Assembly: GCA_024276395.1 (NCBI GenBank)
Contig: JAJRXH010000103.1
Span: 1 to 7,835, forward strand
From: an archaeon
GTDB taxonomy: Archaea; Asgardarchaeota; Heimdallarchaeia; Hodarchaeales; S146-22
Reading direction: 5' to 3'
Length of the DNA stretch: 7,835 nucleotides
Position numbers and translations under genes: made by a program. The notes beneath the pieces are model-generated. The model was not told where the DNA came from. It did not search any database and worked only from the letters and a program-made list of their open reading frames with translations. Of the stretch, positions 1 through 6,299 are shown piece by piece (position 1 is the first letter of the stretch; each line of letters opens with the position of its first letter).

Positions 1-507
1 AAGATCGCTCCTAACATTAAATCCTTGGTTGGAGCAGTTCTAGGATCAAAACTTATAGCCAAGGCAGGTGGATTAGAACAATTGGCGAAAATGCCAGCTA
101 GTCGAATTCAAGTGCTCGGTGCCGAAAAAGCTGTTTTTCTCCATCTTCGACATGGCGCGAAACCTCCTAAGCACGGGTTAATTTATCAGGATGCACGCAT
201 TCATGGATCTTCCAAGTATCTTCGTGGAAAGATAGCACGAGCTTTGGCAAATAAGTTGGCCATTGCAGCACGTCTTGACTATTTTTCTTCTGAGGACCGT
301 GGAGAAGAACTACTGCGTGATTTGCTGGACAGAATTGAACAGATTAAAAAACAGTTTCCTAAGCCGCCAAAAAAGAAGCCATCGGAGAAAGACGAGAAAA
401 AACGTGATCAGAAAAGAAGATATCGCCGTAAGCCAAGGAGATCTGGTAAAGAACATCGCCGTTTCAAGGATCGTAAAAAAATGAAGCGAGGTCGCAAGAG
501 GAAATGA
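1..507 (+). CDS. nop5: Nop5 (Nop56/58 family) C/D box RNP core protein, 3' part
   Basis: The reading frame is open from base 1, so the start lies upstream; 168 residues are visible. They cover the C-terminal Nop RNA-binding domain: APNIKSLVG, then LIAKAGGLEQLAKMPAS, the signature GAEKAVF around residues 41-47, PPKHGLIYQD around 55-64, and RGKIARALANKLAIAARLD. In the family this domain binds the kink-turn RNA with L7Ae and, through its N-terminal half, docks fibrillarin. From about residue 115 to the end the protein is a lysine/arginine-rich tail with some acidic residues, recalling the KKE/D tails of eukaryotic Nop56/Nop58. The stop TGA overlaps the fibrillarin ATG as ATGA, so the two are translationally coupled, matching their partnership in the box C/D 2'-O-methylation complex. 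The identification is firm; only the missing N-terminus is unknown. Confidence 0.95.
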   Translation, partial: KIAPNIKSLVGAVLGSKLIAKAGGLEQLAKMPASRIQVLGAEKAVFLHLRHGAKPPKHGLIYQDARIHGSSKYLRGKIARALANKLAIAARLDYFSSEDRGEELLRDLLDRIEQIKKQFPKPPKKKPSEKDEKKRDQKRRYRRKPRRSGKEHRRFKDRKKMKRGRKRK

Positions 508-1193
508 AAATTGATAGGTATTATTTGGATAATGCGTTCTTGATGGAAAGAGAGGATGGTGCTAGGTATGTTTTGACGAAAAACTTGGTTCCAGGTGCCA
601 CAGTCTATGGTGAGCAATTAATTAATTATGAAGGAATTGAGTTGCGGTACTGGAACCCTTATCGATCAAAATTATCAGCTGCCATTTTATCTGGCGCCGA
701 GCATCTTCCATCATTCCGTTCAAAAAGATTGCTTTACTTGGGGGCTGCTTCTGGAACAACAGCTAGCCACGTGTCTGACTTGATGGATTTAGATGGCCTG
801 GTTTATTGTGTGGAATTTTCGACGCGTAATGCACGTAATCTGGTTAAACTTTGTGAACTTCGGGTAAATATGATACCTATCGTGTCAGATGCTCGGCAAC
901 CTCACGTGTATGGTGCTTTTATGGAACCCGTGGACATCATTTACCAGGATGTATCACAGCCGGATCAAGTCGAAATCTTGAAGACAAATATAGAATGGTT
1001 TTTGAAGAAATCTGGATACTTTTTACTTGCTTTGAAGACTCAGAGCATTGACACCACCATACCCCCAGAAATGGTACATCAAAAAGTTCTTGGTCAGCTA
1101 GAATCCTCAGGATATCAAGTGGTTGAATCCCTTAATATTCACCAATACCAGGCGCATCATTGGTTCATTATCGGAAAGATACGTGATGAATGA
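504..1193 (+). CDS. flpA: fibrillarin-like rRNA/tRNA 2'-O-methyltransferase
   Basis: At 229 residues this is the usual archaeal fibrillarin length. It is the SAM-dependent methyltransferase of the box C/D RNP, guided by C/D sRNAs and bound by Nop5, encoded just upstream. Visible landmarks are an N-terminal beta domain ending in ELRYWNPYRSKLSAAIL (46-62), the SAM motif YLGAASGTT (78-86), the acidic SAM-binding motif VEFS (103-106), SDARQP (128-133), YQDVSQP (147-153) and the ALKTQSID strand (176-183) with the catalytic-type lysine K178. The C-terminal motif, normally PYExDH, reads QYQAHH here: the usual Asp is His, but the following His (H219) is kept. The start ATG at 504 is supported by the ATGA overlap with Nop5 and by GAGG-type sequences just upstream (488-492 and 498-501). 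Its stop overlaps the next start in the same way. Confidence 0.96.
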   Translation: MKIDRYYLDNAFLMEREDGARYVLTKNLVPGATVYGEQLINYEGIELRYWNPYRSKLSAAILSGAEHLPSFRSKRLLYLGAASGTTASHVSDLMDLDGLVYCVEFSTRNARNLVKLCELRVNMIPIVSDARQPHVYGAFMEPVDIIYQDVSQPDQVEILKTNIEWFLKKSGYFLLALKTQSIDTTIPPEMVHQKVLGQLESSGYQVVESLNIHQYQAHHWFIIGKIRDE

Positions 1194-1531
1194 TGGTAAG
1201 AAGTGAAGTCTACCGAGAAATAATGTTAAATCAACTAGATTACTTGCCAATTGATTATAATTGGAGAGTTATCGTGATCATAAAATCGATCAAGTTACCA
1301 AACATCTTGGAAGTTACAGATCAAACGATGGAAGGGGAAAGTTTTGTTTTCACGTTACCAGATGAGTTAGTCTCTGGAAGGTACCTCCATGAATTACCAG
1401 AGGGACAAGTTATAAGGATATTTGGACGAAAAGTAGCAAATGGATATGAAATTCATCACTTGGAGCCCATGGATGTGGATATTGAGAAGTATTACACCTT
1501 GAGAGTTTTGGAGACAAGGTCATCTTTTTGA
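1190..1531 (+). CDS. small protein of unknown function, OB-like strand pattern
   Basis: I do not recognise this 113-residue protein. It begins at an ATGA overlap with the fibrillarin stop (two adjacent ATG codons, 1190 and 1193), so it is expressed with nop5-flpA. After about 25 residues the sequence is rich in beta strand: WRVIVIIKSI, a strand ending LEVTD, SFVFTLP, then GQVIRIFGRKVANGYEIHHLEPMD. The order 'strand, turn with Asp, strand, G-x-x-V-R-I-x-G, G-x-E-I' is what small OB-fold nucleic-acid-binding domains look like, so an RNA- or DNA-binding role is a reasonable guess. There are no cysteines, no signal peptide and no membrane segment. The OB assignment is inference from pattern alone. 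That it is a real gene is likely from its tight placement and normal codon use. Confidence 0.75.
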   Translation: MMVRSEVYREIMLNQLDYLPIDYNWRVIVIIKSIKLPNILEVTDQTMEGESFVFTLPDELVSGRYLHELPEGQVIRIFGRKVANGYEIHHLEPMDVDIEKYYTLRVLETRSSF

Positions 1532-1570
1532 AATAAACAAGATGGACGAAACGATTGAACATCAGAACTG

Positions 1571-1578
1571 TTTAAATA
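1571..1578 (+). promoter_or_regulatory. TATA box, likely endA promoter
   Basis: TTTAAATA lies in the 99-base spacer between the 113-residue gene and endA and matches the archaeal TATA consensus. Transcription would be expected to begin about 25 bases downstream, near 1600-1605. That leaves a leader of about 30 bases containing the Shine-Dalgarno site at 1617-1621. The rest of the spacer (1532-1630) shows nothing else. The call is by motif and spacing only; the upstream BRE is not convincing. Confidence 0.5.
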
Positions 1579-1616
1579 ATGCGAGTGTTTTCATCACTGG
1601 ACGAAGCAGAATCATA

Positions 1617-1621
1617 GGGAG
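1617..1621 (+). promoter_or_regulatory. Shine-Dalgarno site of endA
   Basis: GGGAG is followed by 9 bases and then the ATG at 1631. An in-frame TGA at 1622-1624 excludes any longer start, so this site fixes the endA N-terminus. Confidence 0.6.
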
Positions 1622-1630
1622 TGAGAAGAG

Positions 1631-2239
1631 ATGGAATCAAGTATCATTTCCACGGTGGAGTCATCTCCTTTTTTCAAGCACGTGCCGTACAAGCCTCTCG
1701 CTGAGGGACATTTGGCTGGAGAGCAAGTTATTATCTGGGATCCTCTATTGGGCACTCAAATATACCAGTTAGGGTATTTTGGGAAGCCTGTCGGAATAAG
1801 AAAGCCGAAATCCCCAAGATTTAACAGACCGCTAGAACTAAGTCCATTTGATGCGCTTTATTTAATGGAGCACGAGATCATAGCAGTAAGGGATGAAAAG
1901 GGTGAAGAAATCAATCCAGATGCTTATTTCGAACATTGTAAGTCGCGTTTCAACTTATTTGAGGATCTTTACGCAGTATATAAGGACCTACGGAACAAGA
2001 AATATGTCGTTAGACCTGGACTAAAATTTGGAACTGATTTTAGCGTGTACAAGAGAGGACCAGGGATAGAACATTCTGTATTCGTGGTGTCAGTCTTTCC
2101 ACGTGAAAGAAGGTTAGCACCAATTGATCTAGTTCGTGCTGGCCGTGTAGCGACAACGGTGCGGAAGAAATATGTCATTGCCACTGTTTTGGAAGATAAG
2201 TCCGTGAAGTATTATATTTTCAAGTGGAAGAAATTATGA
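1631..2239 (+). CDS. endA: tRNA-splicing endonuclease
   Basis: This 202-residue protein cuts pre-tRNA at the bulge-helix-bulge exon-intron junctions, leaving ends for the RtcB-type ligase. The C-terminal catalytic domain is clear. It shows V-R-P-G-L-K-F-G-T-D-F-S-V-Y with catalytic Tyr140, GPGIEHSVFVV with catalytic His148, and RVATTVRKKYVIA with the catalytic Lys at 179 (or 180). The N-terminal part (about 25-120) is the small family N-domain, including the SPFDALYLME helix. With one N-domain and one catalytic domain, it is the size of the homotetrameric (alpha4) type rather than the fused homodimeric type of about 340 residues; no structural partner subunit is in the window. It follows the nop5-flpA genes but has its own TATA box and Shine-Dalgarno site. 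It ends 40 bases before the convergent gene. Confidence 0.95.
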   Translation: MESSIISTVESSPFFKHVPYKPLAEGHLAGEQVIIWDPLLGTQIYQLGYFGKPVGIRKPKSPRFNRPLELSPFDALYLMEHEIIAVRDEKGEEINPDAYFEHCKSRFNLFEDLYAVYKDLRNKKYVVRPGLKFGTDFSVYKRGPGIEHSVFVVSVFPRERRLAPIDLVRAGRVATTVRKKYVIATVLEDKSVKYYIFKWKKL

Positions 2240-2242
2240 GGT

Positions 2243-2258
2243 CACATTGTTTGATGTG
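2243..2258. repeat. short inverted repeat between convergent genes
   Basis: CACAT, a 6-base loop and ATGTG form a perfect 5-bp stem in the 40-base spacer between the stop of endA and the stop of the opposing gene. It could help end transcription from either side, but neither strand has a T-run after it, so a terminator function is only a possibility. A stem this short can also arise by chance. Confidence 0.25.
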
Positions 2259-2279
2259 CTTAAGTCGAAGGAAATTAAT

Positions 2280-3140
2280 TTAGTATACTAGTTGATAATA
2301 TCCAGCACGAGGTTCGAAGAGTTCTCCTCTGTCCATTAAATCAAGAATTATTTCATCTAATGCTTCTTCAGTAATTTGATATCCCTGATTAGTCAATTCT
2401 TCCAAAATTTCATCGAAAGATGTACCACGTTGATTGATGTCAAGGTTTCTAATGATTTCCTTTACTATTTCAATTAGATCATCGAGAACCACTGGATTCC
2501 CGTTCCTATCCGTGATGTTCGTGGTTTTTAGTTGTTGTTCAGTTTTTGCTTGAAGTCTTTGGCGTTCATTGATTTTTTTGATGGTGAATCGAGTTCTCAC
2601 GGCATCCAGACGGTGAACGAATTCTTCCATATCTGTTTCTAACGGTCTAATTATTTCAGCATCGATGACAATGTCGTCTGTTTCTGAAAGTGGATTGTGT
2701 TGAATTGAAATATTTCCAATAACTTTAACTGCTTGCCATTGAGTGATCGTGTTTTTTTGCCATGGTTGATCATTCTTACTTGTTTGTCTGACTAATGCTC
2801 TTTCTGTTCCATCATCGATGTAAAAGACCACATCATTTCCAAAATTTTCGATGCTGACAACGGTGCCAACTATGCACGCTTTTTTAATTGGACGGTTAGC
2901 AATTTCACGGATTTTGAATTGTTGAGATACTGATTCTTGTTCTTCCGATTCTTCTCCTAGAAGTTCGTCGTTGGTCGCTTGAAGAAGGTCAGAAAGTCTT
3001 AAGCGGAGTGCTGAATTTAGAAATGCTTCGATTGAAAAGTTATCCAGAATCTCTGAGATTTCTAGTGGCTCCATTTTTATCATCACGTGAAAATGAAATG
3101 AAATAAAGGGAAAGTAAGGAGATCGGTCAATAATCCTCAT
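2280..3140 (-). CDS. RPA32/Stn1-like OB-fold and winged-helix single-stranded DNA-binding protein
   Basis: This 286-residue protein has three parts. The N-terminal leader (1-75) is helical and then acidic. A single OB-fold follows (about 77-170), with IREIANRPIKKACIVGTVVSI, VVFYIDDGTERALVR and AVKVIGNISI as its strands. After a charged helical linker (about 175-210) comes a C-terminal winged helix (about 218-286) ending in GELFEPRAGYYQLVY. This order, OB then wHTH, is that of RPA32 and Stn1, which bind single-stranded DNA through the OB-fold and recruit partners through the wHTH. There is no zinc finger of the archaeal RPA41 type. The first ATG is 3 bases after the ndk stop; Met20 and Met23 are other possible starts and no Shine-Dalgarno site decides between them. 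The fold assignment is good; whether it works in replication, repair or elsewhere is inferred. Confidence 0.75.
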   Translation of the reverse strand: MRIIDRSPYFPFISFHFHVMIKMEPLEISEILDNFSIEAFLNSALRLRLSDLLQATNDELLGEESEEQESVSQQFKIREIANRPIKKACIVGTVVSIENFGNDVVFYIDDGTERALVRQTSKNDQPWQKNTITQWQAVKVIGNISIQHNPLSETDDIVIDAEIIRPLETDMEEFVHRLDAVRTRFTIKKINERQRLQAKTEQQLKTTNITDRNGNPVVLDDLIEIVKEIIRNLDINQRGTSFDEILEELTNQGYQITEEALDEIILDLMDRGELFEPRAGYYQLVY

Positions 3141-3143
3141 TCC

Positions 3144-3593
3144 TCATTCATATAACCAATCTTGATCAATTCGTTTCCAGTTGCATAAGTCTTTTTCACT
3201 GAAGAACAAGCTTAATTCGTACTGAGCTCTTTCTGGAGCATCACTAGCATGGACAACATTGCGTCCAATTGTCAAGGCAAAATCTCCTCTTATCGTTCCA
3301 GGATTCGCTTCAGCAGCATTGGTCGCGCCTATTATTTTTCTAACTATGTTGACAGCATTTTCTCCTTCTAGTACCAAAGTAACGACAGGAGCTGACGTGA
3401 TGTACTGAATCAAGGGCTCAAAGAAAGGTTTCCCCTTGTGGATGTCATACAATTGTTCTGCGAGGTCTCGATCCATTTGGATCATTTTAAGTCCAACTAT
3501 TTTCAGTCCTTTCTGTTCGAATCTCTTTATTATTTCTCCAACTAATCCTCTTTGCACGGCATCTGGTTTTATCATCACGAATGTTCGTTCCAT
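3144..3593 (-). CDS. ndk: nucleoside diphosphate kinase
   Basis: This enzyme transfers the gamma-phosphate of ATP to other NDPs and dNDPs through a phospho-histidine, keeping the (d)NTP pools balanced in the cytoplasm. The start taken here gives 149 residues, the normal family size, beginning [11 protein letters not shown]. Visible are Lys9 in the first strand, Tyr49, HKGKPFF (52-58), Arg85, Thr91, [10 protein letters not shown] (97-106) with Arg102, and the active-site loop [10 protein letters not shown] (110-119) with catalytic His115. The C-terminus DWLYE is also typical. A 21-residue longer frame (ATG at 3656) exists, but it would overlap the previous gene. The ATG at 3593 has a GGAGG 8 bases upstream and matches the family N-terminus. 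It lies 37 bases after the 626-residue gene and 3 bases before the RPA32-like gene. Confidence 0.97.
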   Translation of the reverse strand: MERTFVMIKPDAVQRGLVGEIIKRFEQKGLKIVGLKMIQMDRDLAEQLYDIHKGKPFFEPLIQYITSAPVVTLVLEGENAVNIVRKIIGATNAAEANPGTIRGDFALTIGRNVVHASDAPERAQYELSLFFSEKDLCNWKRIDQDWLYE

Positions 3594-3601
3594 GGTCATT
3601 T

Positions 3602-3606
3602 CCTCC
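3602..3606 (-). promoter_or_regulatory. Shine-Dalgarno site deciding the ndk start
   Basis: On the minus strand GGAGG is followed by 8 bases and then the ATG at 3593. It selects this start over the in-frame ATG codons at 3599, 3608 and 3656. Confidence 0.7.
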
Positions 3607-3630
3607 ATGTGTGGCTCTATTTTGGTGACT

Positions 3631-5511
3631 TCAAATACCTGTCCAAAATGAGTCAACTATCTTATAGGGTATGGGGCATGTTTCTAGATTGATCATTGCT
3701 TGAGGGGCTAATGCCGTTAAGAAGGGCTCCAGTAAATTGATTACTGGTTTCCAATAATATTTTCCAAGCATTCTGGCAACGTGGTTGAGCAATGCCTCAT
3801 ATAGGTTTGATCCAATTGCTCGTTCGATATTCACGGGAATCATTCCTATTTGAAAGATGTGGCGGTGCTCGTCATAAAACACGTGAATGTGGTCCTTTGG
3901 AAATAGTTCTGAAGGGTTTGTTTTGTTAAACCATTGTGCATCAAATTCCACGAGTGGAATGTAACTAGTTCTTCTAGTTCCTTCGGCATGATAAAGTGGT
4001 GGTGATTCCTTGAAGAAAGCTTTTTTCAGAAATTCGATGGAATCCATAAAGAGATTTTCTATTACATCTCTGTTCGCCTCAAGAAGCCAGACATGCAAGT
4101 CTTCATTTCCCGTGTCCATCTTCAGTTTCATTAGATATGTGATCAAGGTCAAATGTTCTTCAGTATTGAGTTTGGATGGACTTAACAATTCAAAAAGATC
4201 AAAGACGTTTTTTTCTAGCACGGTTGCTGCAAGATACGAGGAATGGATGAACTTTAGGTTATAAGGATAGAACATTTCAATGATCTGCTGATATAAGCCC
4301 TTTTTCGGCTTCCCAATGGGTAATAATCTTTTTAGTAGGCTTTTTCTCCTTGGTTCTTCGTCCACATCTAGGTATTGGTGAAGTGACATCGCCTTGCTTA
4401 AGGATTTAAGTATCTTTTCGGGGGATGCCACTTTCCAAGTGTACGATTGTTCATCAAATTGTAAATATTGGAAATAAGGCGGCTTACCTTTTAATTGTTT
4501 GAAGAATTCTTTTTCAACTTTCGTGAATTCATGCTCTGCTTCTTTTAGGAATTCTCTAATCTGAGAAGTGACACGTTCCTTGAGATTTTTAATCACGACA
4601 GTATTAATTTTATTGGGATTTTTATGTAATTTGCGGATATCTTTAATGAGATTTTTGATGATTGGTGATGATGGGGGGAATTTTGCTTCTAAGTCTTGCA
4701 GCTGGAAGATGATGGATTCGTAAGAATGCATGATGGCGTCTTCTAGACCAACAAGTATTTCTTCAATGGGTTTTTGGATGGTATTAATGATCTTTTCACG
4801 TATTTTATGCACGATAATTTTCTTGAAGGTCTCTGGTTCTGTAGCAAGAATGGTATAAAGACTTAATGAGTCAGAGTCATCCAAGTCCGTTCGTTCGTCT
4901 AGTCTCCCTCTTAATATTCCGAAGAGTTCATCCTGAGAGTAAATGATGTCTTCTGGGAAGAAATACTTCCATTTTTTAGAAAAAATCCACTGATAGACGG
5001 CCAAAACTCTGTATAAAATGTCGTACGTTCGTGATACCTGTTGAATTTCAGAGATGACAATTTGATGAAAAATTCCTGGGGTTTCGTCAGAGCCCCACAA
5101 GAAGGTGAACAAATCACCCCATAGAACGCTGATGGCTTTGAGAATGTTGTTGATGGCGATGTGCGTGACTTCTTCTGAGCCGCTAAGATCATCGAAGATG
5201 ATGTCTTCTATTTTTTCAATGAGTGCATCTGAGTCCATTAATGTAGCAGCATCTAATCCGAGTTCTTCGAATAATGCCGCATAGCCAGGATGATTCTTGA
5301 TGATGGAGCGTGCTCTCTTGATGGGAAAGATATGAAGTAATAGATAGTAGAGCAAGAAGATGGAAATTCCACCAATGGGGCGTTCTACTCGCTCTAACTT
5401 TCTTATGATTTCGTACATTAGTTTTTGAGCGGTGACCATCATCACGTGTTCGGATTTTGGCCATTCGGTTGATTTGTCATCAACGAAATCTTTCTTTTCT
5501 TTTTTTACCAA
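3631..5511 (-). CDS. large helical protein of unknown function (626 residues)
   Basis: I do not recognise this protein. It is predicted largely helical. It has a charged N-terminus, a hydrophobic stretch [16 protein letters not shown] (47-62) that could be a membrane-associated helix or a buried core helix, a long charged helical stretch (about 305-340, possibly coiled coil), and a C-terminal region with some strand character ([20 protein letters not shown], 541-560). It has one cysteine (612) and no nucleotide-binding P-loop, metal-binding cluster or signal peptide. The start is TTG at 5511, inside the last codons of the longin-like gene (7-base overlap). It is backed by a GGAGG 7 bases upstream; the next in-frame candidates are GTG and ATG at residues 23-25. 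The overlap implies coupled translation and suggests that the two products work together. The gene is surely real; its function is open. Confidence 0.85.
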   Translation of the reverse strand: MVKKEKKDFVDDKSTEWPKSEHVMMVTAQKLMYEIIRKLERVERPIGGISIFLLYYLLLHIFPIKRARSIIKNHPGYAALFEELGLDAATLMDSDALIEKIEDIIFDDLSGSEEVTHIAINNILKAISVLWGDLFTFLWGSDETPGIFHQIVISEIQQVSRTYDILYRVLAVYQWIFSKKWKYFFPEDIIYSQDELFGILRGRLDERTDLDDSDSLSLYTILATEPETFKKIIVHKIREKIINTIQKPIEEILVGLEDAIMHSYESIIFQLQDLEAKFPPSSPIIKNLIKDIRKLHKNPNKINTVVIKNLKERVTSQIREFLKEAEHEFTKVEKEFFKQLKGKPPYFQYLQFDEQSYTWKVASPEKILKSLSKAMSLHQYLDVDEEPRRKSLLKRLLPIGKPKKGLYQQIIEMFYPYNLKFIHSSYLAATVLEKNVFDLFELLSPSKLNTEEHLTLITYLMKLKMDTGNEDLHVWLLEANRDVIENLFMDSIEFLKKAFFKESPPLYHAEGTRRTSYIPLVEFDAQWFNKTNPSELFPKDHIHVFYDEHRHIFQIGMIPVNIERAIGSNLYEALLNHVARMLGKYYWKPVINLLEPFLTALAPQAMINLETCPIPYKIVDSFWTGI

Positions 5512-6281
5512 TGAACGGCCTCCACGTGCTGTGAAATGATCTCTTTGAATATTTTTATGGGACCTCTTGTCTTCAGATAACGATTAAGTATGTTCTTAAC
5601 TTGTGAACGCAAGAGATAAGGTATTATTTCGATGTTCTTGGCAACAAGGAGTGGTGCAACATCTTTTTGCAAGTAATGCTTTAAAATAGTATGATACAGG
5701 TATTCTTCCAAGTGAAAGTACTTGCTTGGAAAGATCAATTCATCCATTTGAATGTTGGCTTGGAGTTCGTCAATGATACCTTCATTCAGTCCTCTGATGA
5801 ACTTTTCTAGATCATTCGTTTCTTGGAATGGAAAGTCAATCTGGTTTTTCCTCCAGATTCTCACGGAAGAATACGTGACACCAATTTGGTATTTATCTGG
5901 AAGCGTGCCATGTTCTAGTGTTTCTTGAAAACTTTTATCTAATGAATATTTATGCCAGAAGTTCAATCCGATGATGGTAGTCAAATCTCTAATGCTTTTG
6001 ATGAGGTTTGGCCCAAGTTTTCGTCCCTTGATGAAAAAACCAATGATGCTTCCGTCTGGCACTGATGTTGTGATGATGTGTCCTTCCTCCGCTTCAATGA
6101 TGTCTAATCGTCCAATCCCCACTTCAGCTGAGGTTAGGTCATTTAATGCCGTAATGATTCCACCAAAGAGTACGCTTTCATGTTCTGAGAATCCTAGTGT
6201 CGTGTTAGGAATTCCATTTCTTACAATGAAAAATGCCGTGTGGGGCAGTTTTATTTTCCGACGGAACATCTTCATTACCAT
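5505..6281 (-). CDS. longin/roadblock-like domain protein, function unknown
   Basis: The 258-residue protein has two halves. The first (about 14-113) reads AFFIVRNGIPNTTLGF, then LFGGIITALNDL, two strands (IGRLDIIEAEEGHIITTSV), SIIGFFIKGR and a helix ending NFWHKY. The order of two strands, a helix packed with 'F-G-G-I-x-x-A-L', strands and a last helix is the pattern of longin/roadblock-like domains that sit by small GTPases and are frequent in Asgard archaea. The second half (about 115-258) is mostly helical and unrecognised. There is no catalytic motif. The ATG at 6281 has two close alternatives (Met3 and Met5) and no clear Shine-Dalgarno site; it starts 18 bases after the AOR-like gene. 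The fold call is by pattern and needs a profile search. A signalling or adaptor role is inferred. Confidence 0.7.
   Translation of the reverse strand: MVMKMFRRKIKLPHTAFFIVRNGIPNTTLGFSEHESVLFGGIITALNDLTSAEVGIGRLDIIEAEEGHIITTSVPDGSIIGFFIKGRKLGPNLIKSIRDLTTIIGLNFWHKYSLDKSFQETLEHGTLPDKYQIGVTYSSVRIWRKNQIDFPFQETNDLEKFIRGLNEGIIDELQANIQMDELIFPSKYFHLEEYLYHTILKHYLQKDVAPLLVAKNIEIIPYLLRSQVKNILNRYLKTRGPIKIFKEIISQHVEAVHW
5519..5523 (-). promoter_or_regulatory. Shine-Dalgarno site supporting a TTG start
   Basis: On the minus strand GGAGG lies within the end of the longin-like gene, 7 bases before the TTG at 5511. The ideal spacing makes TTG the preferred start of the 626-residue protein. Confidence 0.65.
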
Positions 6282-6299
6282 TTCATTTTTGTCATTTTA

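Noticed and set aside
1542..1772. A 76-codon open frame on the + strand beginning MDETIEHQN
   Set aside because: Most of it overlaps endA in another frame, it carries no recognisable motif, and the endA promoter and Shine-Dalgarno site lie inside it.
3594..3656. A 21-residue N-terminal extension of nucleoside diphosphate kinase
   Set aside because: It would overlap the end of the previous gene, is not part of the family, and has no ribosome site, while GGAGG sits 8 bases before the ATG at 3593.
3657..3672. CCTATAAGAT on the minus strand as a TATA box for ndk
   Set aside because: It lies in the coding end of the 626-residue gene and is a weak match; it may be no more than codons for PYKIV.
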